NCBI GenBank assembly: GCA_035222895.1
Contig: JAVYIG010007169.1
Coordinates: 1 to 64,000, forward strand
Length of the DNA: 64,000 nucleotides
Source: Strongylocentrotus droebachiensis
Taxonomy: Eukaryota > Echinodermata > Echinoidea > Camarodonta > Strongylocentrotidae
Direction of reading: 5' to 3'
Both the position numbers and the translations under genes were made by a program. The notes beneath the pieces were generated by a model. The model was not told where the DNA came from. It did not search any database and was given only the letters and a program-made list of their open reading frames with translations. Below, piece after piece: positions 12,603 through 25,111 of the stretch (position 1 is the stretch's first letter; each line of letters opens with the position of its first letter).

Positions 12603-12930
12603 TTGACCGTGTCTTTCTTGCTCCCTCGACGAGACGACTCCACCCAACAACCCCCTTCTCTCTTTTACTTCCACTCCTCTTCTCTCAGGCTCTTACCTCC
12701 CCTCTCTCTCATCTCTTTTATCCCCCGTTTCTTTTGTTTCCCTTTTACTCTTTTTTCTTCTTTTTTTTTCTTTTTTTTTCTTTTCTTTCTTTTCCTTTCT
12801 TTCCTCTCCTCCCTCTTTTTCTTTTCTCTCTCTCTTTCTTATCTTTTCTTTCTTTTCTTTTCCTTTTCTTTTTTCCTTTCTTTCCCTTTCCCTCTCTTTT
12901 TTTCCCTCCCCCTTTTCTCTTTTTTCCCGA
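12603..12930. repeat. Pyrimidine-rich low-complexity tract
   Basis: The plus strand is almost wholly C and T (TTTCTTTTCC-type runs) over about 330 bases. Long open frames on both strands here are low-complexity artefacts and not genes. It lies inside the hAT-like element. Confidence 0.9.
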
Positions 12931-13605
12931 CGGCAGCGCAATTTTACCGACAAAATCCTGACAGGTGGGGGGGGGGTGTCGCACCCCCACCCCCCCCCCC
13001 CCCCTTTGGCGACGCCCCTGGTGACAGCACTTAGCGTGATGCTATCCTTCGCCTGTAGTCGGCTGAAAAGAAGACACGAACTCCTCAAATCATGCGTAAC
13101 TTTCTCAACCAAAAGAAATTTCAATTGCGTTGCCCACCGCCTATTGAAACGTCCCATTGAACATTACAATGAATGACGCACGGTATATGTTACGTAATCA
13201 GAAATGAATTTCTATGGGATACACAACGGGTGTTTTCCCCTTTACATGGTTTCTAACAAATATAGACCGGTTTACTAGCATATTCAAATTAATAGACAAA
13301 ATGGCCCGCAAAACTTTTGGACACTTTTGTGCTCTACGTAGATAATATTTTGCTCCGAAACGATCACCTTTGGTTTTAACAAACATTGTCCATGTCGGGT
13401 TTGTAATTGCATGAAACTTGGTGTTATAATAACTCTGATGTTTTGTAGAGTTTTTTTTTTACAATGAATGATTTTGGCCTTAGCTAGGTACGAATCGTTT
13501 GGGGGTTATGGTATCACACATCGGGTCTGATTAGACCATTTTCGTTATGTTTCCAAATTCAATGCATAATTTTGTATACGTCATTTTGAAGTGCTCCAAT
13601 ACAAA

Positions 13606-13788
13606 TATTTCATTCACCTGTCACGAATAAAATAATGTACCTCAATAGTCAGAATTTAAATTGCATACATGTATTGTTGCTAGGTAGGACAAACATTATG
13701 GATTGCTGTAACTAACATCACGTAATAAATGCAATTAATATTCTGACTATTGAAATGAAATTAATATTCGTTACAGGTGAATGAAATA
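13606..13788. mobile_element. MITE with ~60-base imperfect inverted ends
   Basis: The left arm has TATTTCATTCACCTG, CACGAAT and TCAATAGTCAGAAT. The right arm has the reverse complements ATTCTGACTATTGA, ATTCGT and CAGGTGAATGAAATA. Total length 183 bases. Confidence 0.8.
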
Positions 13789-16000
13789 ATTTGTAACCAA
13801 GCAACTAACAAAGATTTGTGCATCATAAGTGAATTTAGTTATACATTACGAAAATGGACTATTGCAAATGAACGGTTCCCCACAGCCGCAGGTTATTCCA
13901 ATATACAGATCGAACTTCTTTTTGTTTCAAAGTTTGCGGAAAGGATCAGCCCCAAATTCACATCATATCCGACCCTGCACCACCAGAGTGTATATACAAC
14001 CGGTGTGCGCATGCTCACAATAACCCGACTTCAAGAGAGTGTCAATTATATTGTGCTTGATTCTATTTTAAGCAATGATGATGATGACGATGGTGGTAAT
14101 GAATTGGAGCTGTATTTAACTGCACCCTTGAACAGTTAAAAGACGGCGAACCATTACATAATAAGCCCATCCTTCTTCTCGATTCCGCGCTACGTAAATA
14201 TAGAATGCCCGAAGACAAGGCAGAGACGAAGCGTGGCGGGGGGCCAGCTCCCTAGTTCGTCGTTCCATCGTCGCAGAATGAGTCGGCAAAATTATGCCGT
14301 GTTCCACTTTTTTCTGTTCCATTTATTTTAATATTTAGATTAACATGATTGCACCATGTTTGGTCACAAGTCATGCAGTTTCGATTCGAAGTGATTTTAA
14401 TTTGATTATGGGAAGCACGGAGCGACTTAATAATCTACATTCAGTAAATACAAATAGATTAATTCTCCAAACACAAATTGAAGGAATACTGATGTAAATA
14501 AACCTGTCTGGTTACTGAAATACTTCCAATTACGATACTCTTCTAGTTCGATCCTGTACATCATAATCATAAAGATATAGGCCTACCGACTTGTAAGCTT
14601 ACTTTCCCCTCTCCTGCTTATACCGAAAGGAACAGCATTCAGTATGCATTATTATATGGTTTTTAGTTTCTAAATTACTTGCGCACTGTTTACTCCCACA
14701 CGGTAGAGTGTGGGAAGGGGTTGGCTCATGAATAGGACAAAAATGTAAGACGTTAAACAAACATTTCTAACTGCATCTCTTTTGTAAATTGTAGAATATA
14801 TAGTGTCGAAGAGATCGCGCTAGATCGCTAACGTATATAAAGAATGTTTGCGCAAGGTGTTTTGTTTTCCTCTTAGTTTTACATTTCTAGTTAAGCCAGG
14901 GTCATGCACCGCAGCTATGCACATTGCGAAGTTGCTTAGTCATCATGGTATCAACTTTAATTTGATATTATCATCTTACAATCTTAAGCAATCAACCAAC
15001 ATTAGGGAATATTATGTTAATAAGAGCGTTAGCACTGAGCATAATGATCATATAGATAGAGCCGCACTGTAATCGAAATGTCAAAAGATTTGTCCTTACA
15101 TTTTTAGGGGCCGGGACTTACAGATGGGGCCGAGATAGCATAAATTATGATCATAAAATGAACAAAAAGATTGCCAGCTGTATCTGTATTAGTTAATACA
15201 TTGGCGTCTTACCATGGACCTACTATATACACGCCAATTTTAGTTTTCGACCGTGGATCTACCTGTAGCAGGTCCATGCATGCTTCGACTGCCCCACCCC
15301 CGGGTCTTCCTTTAGGTAAAGCCCCCCCCCCCCTACCTCAAGCATTCGAAAAACAAATTCTTCACGACTTCCCCATGTTACTGCCCGCCATGCCCAAGAG
15401 ATTAATTTCCCTGAAGGTATACATCTATGATCACATCTATTTAACTTGACTTGAGAGTTAAGCAAACAAGATGGATAAAAAGAATCCTTTGTGGTGATCA
15501 ATCGTCTTAAACAAAAAACGAATGCTCCATTCAGCGCCAAGGCCCCGGGACAATAGTTGGCCCGGTTTCCTATTATTGTACCCTTTTTTTTTAAAGGACG
15601 GGGCAATGGAGATTATCTAGACATTACGTAACCCTTTAAGGAGTTTACGTGGGAATATAACTTTGCTTTGAATTACCTCATCTTGCGATGAGACAAAATA
15701 CGGATAAGCCCAATGTATGTCCCATACGTTACCAACTATAGGCCCATTATTTAATTTATCATGGAATTATGAACAAAGATTGGCATAACTTATCGATCAG
15801 CTTGATAGATTTATCATGTTATGATCTATACTGAAATGTTAAAATCTTATTTAACGTATAGTACAAACAATCATACACAACTGGTTTACATTTTTTCTTC
15901 TCAAAATGAACATTCCATACCCTATATGGCAATGAATGTACAATTATATTTGGCCAACACAATTTAGTAATATCGAGGCGTGCTCAACTCATAGATAATA
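13789..16000. other. No gene recognised
   Basis: The sequence is AT-rich with scattered G/C homopolymers (for example poly-C at 15322-15332). Open frames at 13777-14139 and 14848-15072 show no recognised domain and no coding bias I can support. A 5' untranslated exon of GHDC could hide here. Confidence 0.5.
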
Positions 16001-16112
16001 GGGACTTTTAGATTTGCACAACGACAACGTGGATTGCTACGATCGACGTCCTTTTAATGCACTGCCTTGAATGGACGTCACACGTATCAGTCCACGCAAA
16101 TCTAAAAGTCCC
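16001..16112. mobile_element. TA-flanked 112-bp MITE
   Basis: Perfect 17-base ends (GGGACTTTTAGATTTGC and its reverse complement) are flanked by TA on both sides, as for mariner-type insertions. Two GACGTC palindromes lie inside. Confidence 0.75.
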
Positions 16113-16129
16113 TAATGAATATTCCATAC

Positions 16130-16293
16130 TACAGTCAAGTGGCCACCTCTCTATAAAGGCCACTCTCTATAGTAGCCATGTATCTTGTCTCCCTCCAGAA
16201 AGAAAGAAGATGTGTTGTAGAACCTCTCTAAGGAGGTCATCTGTCTAACTGTTGTCATTATTTCTGTGACCTTAGTAGACAGGTTTGACTGTA
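16130..16293. mobile_element. Pogo/Tigger-like MITE with TACAGTC ends
   Basis: It starts TACAGTCAAG and ends AGGTTTGACTGTA, with internal AGGNCAC motifs. The better preserved relative at 40026-40185 has the ends TACAGTCAAACCTG and CAGGTTTGACTGTA. TA is the likely target duplication. Confidence 0.6.
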
Positions 16294-16307
16294 CATTATT
16301 GATATCG

Positions 16308-16499
16308 AACATGATCGCGAAGAGTTTTGAAAATCATCCTACCGCAATTTCAATACCCTTTTATATTTTACCATAATAATCATATTCGGAATAATTATGT
16401 AATATGCCATTGTAATATTCGCTCATCAATAAGACAGTTGTGTGACAAGGATATTGAAATTGTCTCAGGTTGATATTCAAAAGTCTTTGCGATCGTGTT
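16308..16499. mobile_element. MITE with GATCGCAAAGAC-type ends, copy 1
   Basis: The left end AACATGATCGCGAAGAG faces the right end CTTTGCGATCGTGTT. An internal TTTCAATACCCTTTTATAT is shared with the copy at 23221-23402. The element ends about 140 bases before the first confident GHDC coding exon. Confidence 0.6.
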
Positions 16500-16641
16500 A
16501 TAATATTTGACAACAATTTTTGAAGGTTGCAATGATAACCAATATATTAATATTTATATTGACTGACCATTTGTACGTCAACCAATTTACTTTACCTTTG
16601 CTGTGATTAATTTTTGTATCTCAATTTTCACTTCAGATTTG

Positions 16642-19600
16642 ATGAAATGGCGACTGTCCGAAAAGAACAAAGTTCAGTTGTTTGGAGTGACATGTCTCGG
16701 GATCTTCACCTATCTAGCATGGCAGCTCTTGTTTGGAATCACACCAACATATCTATTAAACTTCTGCCGAGGTGAGAACTTGATTATTATATAAAATCCC
16801 ATTTTATTAAACATTAACAAGTACAATCTTATTTCCAATCGCGTCGAAGTGAGGTGGTGGAGGGGGGGGGGGGGGGGAGCAAGGGAGGCAAACATGTAGT
16901 GAGTTTATTATGAAGGATAAATTGTGTATGATCTCACATAAATACTTTTTTTGTTTTAATTATCTTGAATATTGTTGGGAAAGCGTGCAGTGGCTCCAAC
17001 CCAATACTCCACAGGAAAAACATGATCGATTTGATAATTCATGACAATTTTAAGTTCCCAAAGTTTCATATTATGGCATCAGAAAGTACAAGGATGATTT
17101 ATTGCGAAATACATAGTAACCATTGGTTCCGAGCTCTGCTCCATACTGATAACATTGTCTTGTTGTAACTTTCTCGGAAGCAATTGCTCTTTGTGGACCT
17201 TGTATGTCATCTTATGGCATCTTAGGCCCTACTCTATTTGGTTTTTGTTGACATTTCACGTATTTTCACACCAACAGTTTCAGTCCTGATCGGTGCGGCT
17301 CTCGGAGTAGCCATTTCAACTCACACCTCACTCTATCTGGCGCCACATTGCACTCCTGCACACATCATGATCATCCAGTACATCTTCTTCCAGATACAAA
17401 GTCTCATCGGGACCTACTTCCTCAGGAAACTGGGACGCGACAGCGCTAGATGTCAGCAAAGCCAGGAGAACTTCCTCATGAACCAGTTGAGGATTCGAGC
17501 CAATTCTCAGTACGGGAGGGACTTTAACTTCGGAACAATCAAATCGGTGGCAGAGTTCAGAGAGAGGCATCCTTTGACAACGTACTCGCATTACGCCAAG
17601 TATATGGACCGGGTTGCTGCAGGGGAATCCGACATTGTCATACCTGGTTTCCCATCAAGGTTGGGTATTACTTCCGGTACGACTGGAAAACCTAAACTGA
17701 TAGCCATTTCAAAGGAAAGGAACGTTGCTTTTCTCTTCAAGATCATGCCGATGGTCTTTCATTTCGTTAAAGTGCAATATACGCCAGCGTTGACACCGTT
17801 ACAGAAGAAATGCTTGCTCTATGTCCATACCGACCCTCTAAAATCTTCCGGAGGACTTTCTATCTGTCCAACATCTATGCTTTCCCTTCCTGACATTCTT
17901 CATCGGATTCAGTTCAGCACTCCACCGGCAGGGATGCGGCTGACGAACGAACGATGCGCGCTCTACATCCACGCCCTCTTTGGGCTCAGGGACCGTTGCC
18001 TTGGTAACCTCGGCACCATATTTTGCTCCACAATGTTCACGTTCTTCCAGCTGCTCGAAAACGATTGGCCCAGCCTGGTCAATGACCTCCGACACGGACA
18101 AATCGCCAAGCACATTCAGTTGGAGGACGGCATCCGAGCTGCGTTAGAAGCAGAGCTCCAGCCCGAGCCGGAGAGGGCGGATGAGGTGGAGAAGGAGTTC
18201 TTGAAAGGTTTCGATTGTATTGCCCGCCGTCTTTGGCCTCATCTTCAAGCGATATTTGCTGTCTCATCTGGAGCAATGGTAGTCTATGCTCGAAGACTCA
18301 AAGATAAGTACACCAAAGGTAAGATTGAGTCTCTTTCTATTGTCTTAATTCAAATCATAAAATCTTGTACAAACAATGTTTATGTATCGAAAATAATATC
18401 GCTAGTGATATTCGTTTGTATTTTATCACCTGACGAAGTGTTGTAGCAGCGCAGTAAATGTCGTGATATTTGAGATCCCTTGATGACCATACAGACAAAC
18501 GAATATCACTAGCGATATTATTTTCGAAACTACATCCGCAATGAGTAATATATTTAGCATTAATGTTTATGTAAATGTTATTGTTTCAACATCGCCAAGA
18601 GCGTCACAAGAACAATATTGCAATGATCAATGGAAATACTCAAACAGAATAGGACCACTGTTTTAATGATGGGGGAAGAGAGCCAAAGCTCTGGTATTTC
18701 TCATCTTCATCGTCATTGGCAACGATACGATTTTCAATCTTCGCGTTATCAATATCAACGTTTTCTTTTATTGTGTGCCTTTTTTGTTGTTGCAAACATT
18801 TTGAGGAATGACGACTATTTTTAGTTCATAAAGTCATAAAGTAATTCTCAAGTTTACTTATATATAGAAAAGTTTGACAAAGCTTATACCAAATACTAAT
18901 GTTAATGAAGATCGTATATAGCATGGCTTCCTAAAGTCCGGACCGCTGTCCGCATCCGGATTTATATTGATATATTCCTGTATATATATTTAATATATTT
19001 CAACTCGTTTCAATCACTTTTTTTCAAACAGATATACCAATTATATCAAGTGTATACAGCTCAACTGAAGGCACAGTGGCTATGCTACATGATGTCAAAG
19101 GACTAGACTCGAAATACATCATGCTACCATCGGAAGTATTCTGTGAATTCATCCCCATAGAAAATAGGTAAATCTATCTCTCCAAAATTTCATAGTTACT
19201 CTCTAAGGCATTCCCCCCCCTCAATAATGACGTCGAGTGTTATAAGCGCCATATTTCTCCGTCTTATATCACATAGGTCAGTGAATTTGAAGGGAGTAAA
19301 AGAGAGTCGACTTTGCTTGAAAAACGCTATTCAGCCCATCTCTAACACACCCCTTCCCATAACGTATGATAAAAGCAACATAACATTAACCGTGTATATA
19401 GATTATTGCAACCATCTTTATCAGGAAAAACATTTTCGGAACCTATGTTTGGAGAAAACAAACAAACACCGGTACATCTTCACCTGATGGGCATTGCATA
19501 ATAGTCTCACTAATTAAACAAAGGAGTATTCAATATTTCGACCCAATGTTTAGATCTCCCCTCCGCTGTGTTGACTTTTCATTGTGCCCAATTCTTCTTG

Positions 19601-22600
19601 CGTGTTTGTTGTCAATCAAATAGCATTTGTTTGAAACATACAACAGTGTGGTCAAAATCAAACATTGTATTACCATGTTAGGATCTAAAGGTCTTCTAAA
19701 AGAAAACCCATACTCCCTTTATCAGATACAATTGTCTCTGGCGGGTTGATATTACAGAATGTAACTCAACTGATCAAAGCTGACCTAATTTGATAAGATT
19801 TTTAATGACCTGATGTTTGTTGTCATAGCGGTTGTTGATGTTTATTTCCCCTAATAAGCTAACAAAAGCGAAGAATAACCTTTTTTTTTGTAATCCACTT
19901 TTTATGACCCAAACTCAGAAGAGGTTATAGAGGGGGTTTATGGACCAGTGCCCCCTCCCGAATTTTTGTTTATTTATGAATTCGAGAGAGCCAAGTAGAA
20001 ATACAAGAATATAAGACACCTCGCCTCCAGTAAAAAAAAAGAAAATTATTCTTTTAGAACCGCTCCTACCCAAACTTACCCGTTTGGGTTCGTTGGAGTC
20101 CCAACTTGCTCAATTTGCAAAGATATCAGATTGAAAAAAACGAACATTTATCCCAAAACATCAGTGCAAAAGATTTTCGTTGTTTACATGTGTATCGTTG
20201 ATGTTTATTTTAAGTATTTTTTCCTGCTTCTTAATGGTGAACTTAATTCAATTTAATTATATTCAATTTTATTCTCGAGGCAGCCGCCTCTTTTCACATA
20301 AATCGATCGTCACTTTAATATAATGTAAATAATAATACTGGCATGTTTTTATGTTATTCTTTGGATTGTCCAATGTAATGAGTGTGTGACCTTTCTTTGT
20401 ATTGTGCGTTTGAAATAAATTGAATTGAAGGACATTCCAATTTTCAGATGTCTTGATCGTAAGGGGCAGTGAAATGATTTTGTATGGGGGTGGGGGGGGG
20501 GGGCACCAATCAATCTAAATCAGAAAATGACAAACGCATTTGGCTAAAATGATTATAGGGGAGGGTACGATAATTCGTCCAGGAGTCTACTATTCACATC
20601 ATTTCAATTTCCCCGTTTTCCTTTCCCTTTCTTTCCTTTCTCACTTTTCCCTCAATCTTTTCACCACCCGATATGGAGGGGGGGGGGGGGGGGCACGTTT
20701 TCCTCGTGTCCCTTTTAACTACGTCACCATTCTTAACATTTCAAAATGATTCAACTTTCCTCTAATTCCTATACAGTCACGAAGACCAGCCACAAACCTT
20801 GTTAGCCGAGGAGGTGGAAGCCGGACAGTGCTACGAACTCGCCCTCACAACCGTCGACGCGCTCTACCGATATCGAATGGGCGACGTCGTGAAGATCGCT
20901 GGCTTCCACAATAAGACGCCGCTGTTCGAGTTCCAATACAGGTTGGTAGTGTTGTAGAAACCAACATCCACCAAAAACCGGGGGATTTGCACAGGGATCT
21001 CAGAAGCTTTTAATAGTAATTATTGTACCTTGTAACAGGTTTTTAGGAAACTGGCCCTTAGGGTGGGGTTGGGGGAGGGGTGTATTCTTGAACCTCTGTC
21101 ACAAAAATCATGGAATCATGGCGCAACAAGGTGGTGTCGCTATAAAATTTAAAGCCCCACTGCACTACGTATAGCTACTTGCGCCCTCTATAGAGCAAAC
21201 AATGCCTAATCGATGCCTTTTGCCCCCCCCCCATGATCCCCCTTTTCTTATGTTTATTGAGAGCTGATTTGATGAGATAACCACCTGTCAGTGACCCTGC
21301 AGGTAGGTCTAATCCCCCTGGCCAAACTAGTGTAGACGGGCTTAAGATTTCCTGATTTCTGTCGGCATTTTTTTTAAACGCTTGTTTGAAATACAATCAC
21401 CTTTTAACTAAAAGCCTCGAATCATTACTCCCCATCCAAAGCGATCTTGCGACGTCCCTTGATGCTGGATTTGAAGATATCATACACTGCAGTATCTATT
21501 CTTGTGGGAATCCGTTATGCCTACCATCCCAAAAGCAGTATGTGAAAATTACCAATAATTGCCGTCTAATCAATGATTTACATGAAAAGGTTGTGATGAT
21601 AAAAAATGAAACTGGAAAATTTTATCACGCAACACAAAACTGTTTCTATATCGTATCTTAATATTTAGGACGGGAGAGGTATTGAATGTGAGATCAGAGA
21701 AAACACCAGAAGCCTCGGTAGCCGGCGCCATTACAGCCACCATGGAGGAATGGAAAGGATTGACGCTCAGCCTGGTGGACTTCACGGCTACAGAAAGCCC
21801 TCTCTACGAAGAAGCAATGGGTAGGTTTTCCCTTGATATATTTTTATTTAGTTTGTTTGCCAATTTGGGGTTGTAATCTCAGAAGGTATATAGTTAATGA
21901 TTTAGTGTGTTGCTCAAGCAAGTTTAGAGTTTTTATGCACTTGAAAGACTAATCGGTCGCAACTATCATCTGAAAAATAAACAATGTTGAACTGTGCCTT
22001 GTTTATATACCTACAATTACAAATATATTTGTTTAGTTCCCAATTCTTGTTATAACAATTGACTCAAATCGAGTGAGCTACTGGTTTGTCACTTAACTAT
22101 AAGAAAATGAATATAGAAACACACTATTACTTCAAAACACTTTTTTTCTTCTTCGATTTCCGTAATAATTATTACTATTTCGACATCTTCTTTAGATCTC
22201 TACTCAGCTGTAGAGTGCGACATAATCTCCCGCAAATTCATGTTCAGTCAGATTCATAACGAATTGCCTATAACAGTATTCAGTTCTATGTCTCTCATAA
22301 TCATCAAGACTCAATTTGGTACATCTATTTAATCATTTTTTAATCATTAAATTTGTGATCATTATAGATATTAAAGACTGGAGTCCGTGTGGATATTACT
22401 TGATTTTCATTGAACTCGTCGAACCATTCGCGACCTTCGGGAAAGACCTCAAACAAAGAGAAAAGGTAAGCGATTGCGCCCTAAATACATATTGCTTTTT
22501 TTTTAGGGGGGGAGGGGATGCATGCAAGTCATCAATTTGTCTATGAAATGGAGTATACGAGCATGAATGAATTCATGAGAAAAAAAATAACGCGTAGATG

Positions 22601-23712
22601 AACGTTACGATGGTGACGAAAGAACGCAGTGCCGGTAGTGTCTGTGGAAATGGTAAAGTTTTTCTTAAGGGTCATGGAAAGGTCTAAAATAAACGAACTA
22701 CATGTATAATCAGTGGCGGGAGTTCGATATTGTAGAAGTCTGTCTCTATATAAGAATTATGCATTTTTGATTTGATGATGCAGGGCCGTCACCAGCTTTT
22801 TTCTAGGGGGGGTGCTTTTTATGAAAAAAACCCACAAAAAACACAAAAAACAACGTATTAACTCAATTTCATGCAGTTATATAGCCCGCCGGCCTAGAAA
22901 GTACATACTGGTCAAGTATCCCTACCCCCCCCCCCCCCTCCGGGTTTTTTTTTTTACTTTTTTTTTTTTACTTTTTTTTTTTATTTATTTTTTTTTACTT
23001 TTTTTAAACTTTTTTTGTTGGTTCTGAAGGGGGGTGCGTTCGCACCCTCCGCACCCCCCTGGCGACGGCCCTGTGATGATAAAGCAATTCCATGATTTAT
23101 AGCCGGAGGAAAAAATAAACAATAATCGGGCGACATTAAAAATAGTTTGTAATTTCCTCATTCATTCGGAGTATCATTTTATCATCTTGTTAGGGCCCCA
23201 ACTTAGTCTTTTTCTCAACAAACATGATCGCAAACTTCGCCTCAAAAGGTAATTTCAATCCCCTTTTGTATATTCCATATAGTCATGTTCGGGTTTATTA
23301 CGCAATGCGTCATTGCTGTAGGGGCAGACCGAAAGTTCCCACTTTTTTAGTTGACTAATGACACGGCTTGGGCAGATTTTTCGAGAGTCTCTGCGATCGT
23401 GAATGATAATTTTATCCTGCACAGTCAAGAACATATCATTCATCCATTTTTTTTTCTCTCGTGATTTTCTCACATCCACAGTTCGCTGCTGAATTGGAAG
23501 CCAACCTGTGTCTCAAGGCCCATCGCTACAACCACTACCGTAACATCAACGCTATTGCACCCCTACGACTTATCTTCCTGGAGTCCGGCGCCATCGACGA
23601 GCTCCGACATTACATCCTGGATCACTCATCGGCTACGAGTCAACAGCTCAAGCTCCCGCACAAACTGCGCAAGACAGAGTGGATCCGTCTGCTATGTAAT
23701 CGCGAACTTTAA
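16642..23712 (+). CDS. GHDC: GH3 domain-containing protein (GHDC), seven coding exons
   Basis: Coding exons: 16642-16771, 17278-18318, 19032-19167, 20777-20941, 21669-21820, 22368-22465 and 23482-23712 (stop included). They join in one frame through GT-AG introns to give 650 residues. The first exon encodes a hydrophobic helix (residues 12-33) and more hydrophobic stretches follow to about residue 92, suggesting an N-terminal membrane anchor. The three adenylate-forming motifs are visible: TSGTTGKPK (175-183), YSSTEG (399-404) and LYRYRMGDVV (465-474). Plant GH3 enzymes adenylate acyl acids and conjugate them to amino acids; the reaction of the animal homologue is not established. Human GHDC is about 530 residues, so this protein is longer, mostly at the N-terminus. 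An acceptor just before 16637 shows that at least one exon lies upstream. The gene converges on HEATR1. Confidence 0.93.
17278..18318 (+). CDS. GHDC: GHDC large exon with the nucleotide-binding motif
   Basis: This single 1041-base exon encodes residues 44-391, more than half of the protein. It holds the second hydrophobic segment, the GH3 N-terminal region and the phosphate-binding motif TSGTTGKPKL. The acceptor is CCAACAG before 17278 (codon G|TT = Val) and the donor is AAAG|GTAAGA at 18319. A 33-bp-arm inverted-repeat element begins only 68 bases after the donor. Confidence 0.93.
18387..18527. mobile_element. MITE with perfect 33-base inverted ends
   Basis: The arms at 18387-18419 and 18495-18527 are exact reverse complements (start TCGAAAATAATATCGC; inner ATATTCGTTTGT). 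The middle is 75 bases. It lies just after the donor of the large GHDC exon. Confidence 0.85.
19168..20776. other. GHDC intron: LINE-like tail and homopolymers
   Basis: 20290-20430 ends TTGAAATAAATTGAATTGAA and resembles a LINE 3' tail. Poly-G runs lie at 20487-20501 and 20676-20693. No conserved frame was seen. Confidence 0.45.
21149..21345 (-). mobile_element. TTAA-flanked MITE, family B, copy in a GHDC intron
   Basis: Reverse copy of the ~195-bp element found five more times in HEATR1 introns. It starts TTAAAGCCCCACTGCACTA and ends AGTGTAGACGGGCTTAA. Internal landmarks, read on the element's own strand, are CTATATAGAGGG-type and CATAAGAAAAAGGGG-type blocks. Confidence 0.8.
22781..23073. 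mobile_element. 293-bp hAT-like MITE in the last GHDC intron
   Basis: Ends are CAGGGCCGTCACCAG and, reversed, CAGGGCCGTCGCCAGG, with 14 of 16 positions alike. Flanking octamers are TGATGATG and TGATGATA (7 of 8). The interior is mostly homopolymer (poly-C, poly-T). Confidence 0.8.
23221..23402. mobile_element. MITE with GATCGCAAAGAC-type ends, copy 2
   Basis: AACATGATCGCAAACTTCGC on the left and GAGTCTCTGCGATCGTG on the right, with internal TTTCAATCCCCTTTTGTATA matching copy 1. It ends about 80 bases before the last GHDC exon. Confidence 0.6.
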
Positions 23713-23745
23713 CCATGGATATGAGAAATAGTTTATCTGCAGCGC

Positions 23746-23847
23746 CAGGGGTGGACTGGGATCTTCTGATCAGCCGGCAGTCAAGCCCAAATATCGAGCC
23801 TCCTGTGGGGATAACTCCCTTAGCTCCCCAAGGCCAGTCTACCCCTG
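23746..23847. mobile_element. Short hAT-like MITE just after the GHDC stop
   Basis: Ends are CAGGGGTGGACTGG and, reversed, CAGGGGTAGACTGG, over 102 bases. It begins 34 bases after the GHDC stop codon, so it probably lies in the GHDC 3' untranslated region. I see no clear 8-bp target duplication. Confidence 0.6.
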
Positions 23848-24996
23848 TCTATTATATCAAAATATTATTTAAAGGTTACATTTAATCATCGACTTACTGG
23901 AAAAATTGTAAATAATAATGATAATAATAATCTGGATTTATATAGCGCTCAACACAGAATACCTTCTCTAAACAAGGCACTATGAAGTAAATGGCCAAAT
24001 GTACAGAGCTGAATATTATCCAACAGGCAATCTATCTACTGAATAAGTGCCTTACATTTTAGTGCTAGCTCTGCACAAATTTGACGCCAAGTAATATTAC
24101 ATTTCTGGGGAGCTGATCAATATGTCATCTCTTAGTTTCTTTATTTCCTAAACATCAAAAAGAGTAAAAAAATAACATCATAGTACATGTATTATGATTT
24201 TTTAGAAGTTAAAACTCGTCCCGCATCAGTTTAAAGTAAATTTCGCATTTATTGGCAGGTGCGAAGTATATAATTTATTTTTTAAATTAATGTTTATTAA
24301 ATAGGGGAGTGTTAAAAAAAAAAAGTAAACAAAGATAGGAACCAACCCTCCAATATAGGAACAGTTGGCAGGTAGGGCCTATGATACAGTAATCGTGTCA
24401 AAAGTGCAATTTCCATGTGAAAGTAATGATTATTATTATCAAGTGATTGATTCTTTTTGTTGTTGCTGTTTGAAGGTGCACTTCAATTCGATTACATCAA
24501 ATTTGTTGTAATGATTGCCATGATGAAAGTAACTAATTAATATGTTTGGAGTCAGAAAGAGAAAGGCATTAACTCATCTCACCCATAGTTAACACCCTTC
24601 TGGCACGGAAATGATATGACCATACTTTTGATAAAAAAGTAGTATTCAACAGTTCACCTTGATATCATCAAATACTTCAACACAGCAGTTAATTTGTTAT
24701 ATTTCTTTCTGTAAAATATTCTTTCTCTACTGCATGGTACCCTGTATTATGTGAAACATTTATTATATTTGCATGTCATTACGATTGAGAAGAATATATA
24801 TTTGTTCTTCCCATGAATCAAATATAGTGTCTGACAAAATTTGTATCTAATATCCATATTAAAATCAGATTATGGAAAATATGTAATTATCTGTTAAAAA
24901 GAAATGATTAAGTGTCATGATTGTCATCTAAAGAAAAATCTCAAATTTTATCAACTACAATGACTTTTGTCAACATTAGATGCAAGTTTTAACCTT

Positions 24997-25111
24997 TATA
25001 TATATCGTCGCTGTTTTCACGAAGTGACGGTAGTGAAAAAAAATTGCATTCACTTTGCGTTACGATTTTCCTCACTACCGTCACTTCGTGAAAATAGGGA
25101 CGATATATATA
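24997..25111. mobile_element. 115-bp hairpin MITE
   Basis: The arms pair over about 40 bases (ATATCGTC, then TTTTCACGAAGTGACGGTAGTGA). The loop is about 35 bases. Confidence 0.8.

Larger units (their letters stand above)
10606..13020. mobile_element. 2.4-kb non-autonomous hAT-like element with 8-bp target duplication
   Basis: The left end is CAGGGGCGTCGCTAGAC and the right end, reversed, is CAGGGGCGTCGCCAAAG. The element is flanked on both sides by the same eight bases, GTGACAGC (10598-10605 and 13021-13028). CAGGGGCG-type ends with 8-bp duplications are characteristic of hAT transposons. No transposase frame is visible. The interior holds a poly-G tract (10631-10652), a ~110-bp satellite and a 330-bp pyrimidine tract. 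It is in the candidate first intron of GHDC. Confidence 0.88.

Noticed and set aside
12491..13157. Overlapping open frames of 68-156 codons on both strands
   Set aside because: They arise from the homopyrimidine tract; the peptides are runs of Phe/Leu/Ser or Lys/Arg/Glu without any domain.
13777..14139. 120-codon open frame upstream of GHDC
   Set aside because: It begins inside a MITE arm, contains an Asp run from a microsatellite and resembles no known family.
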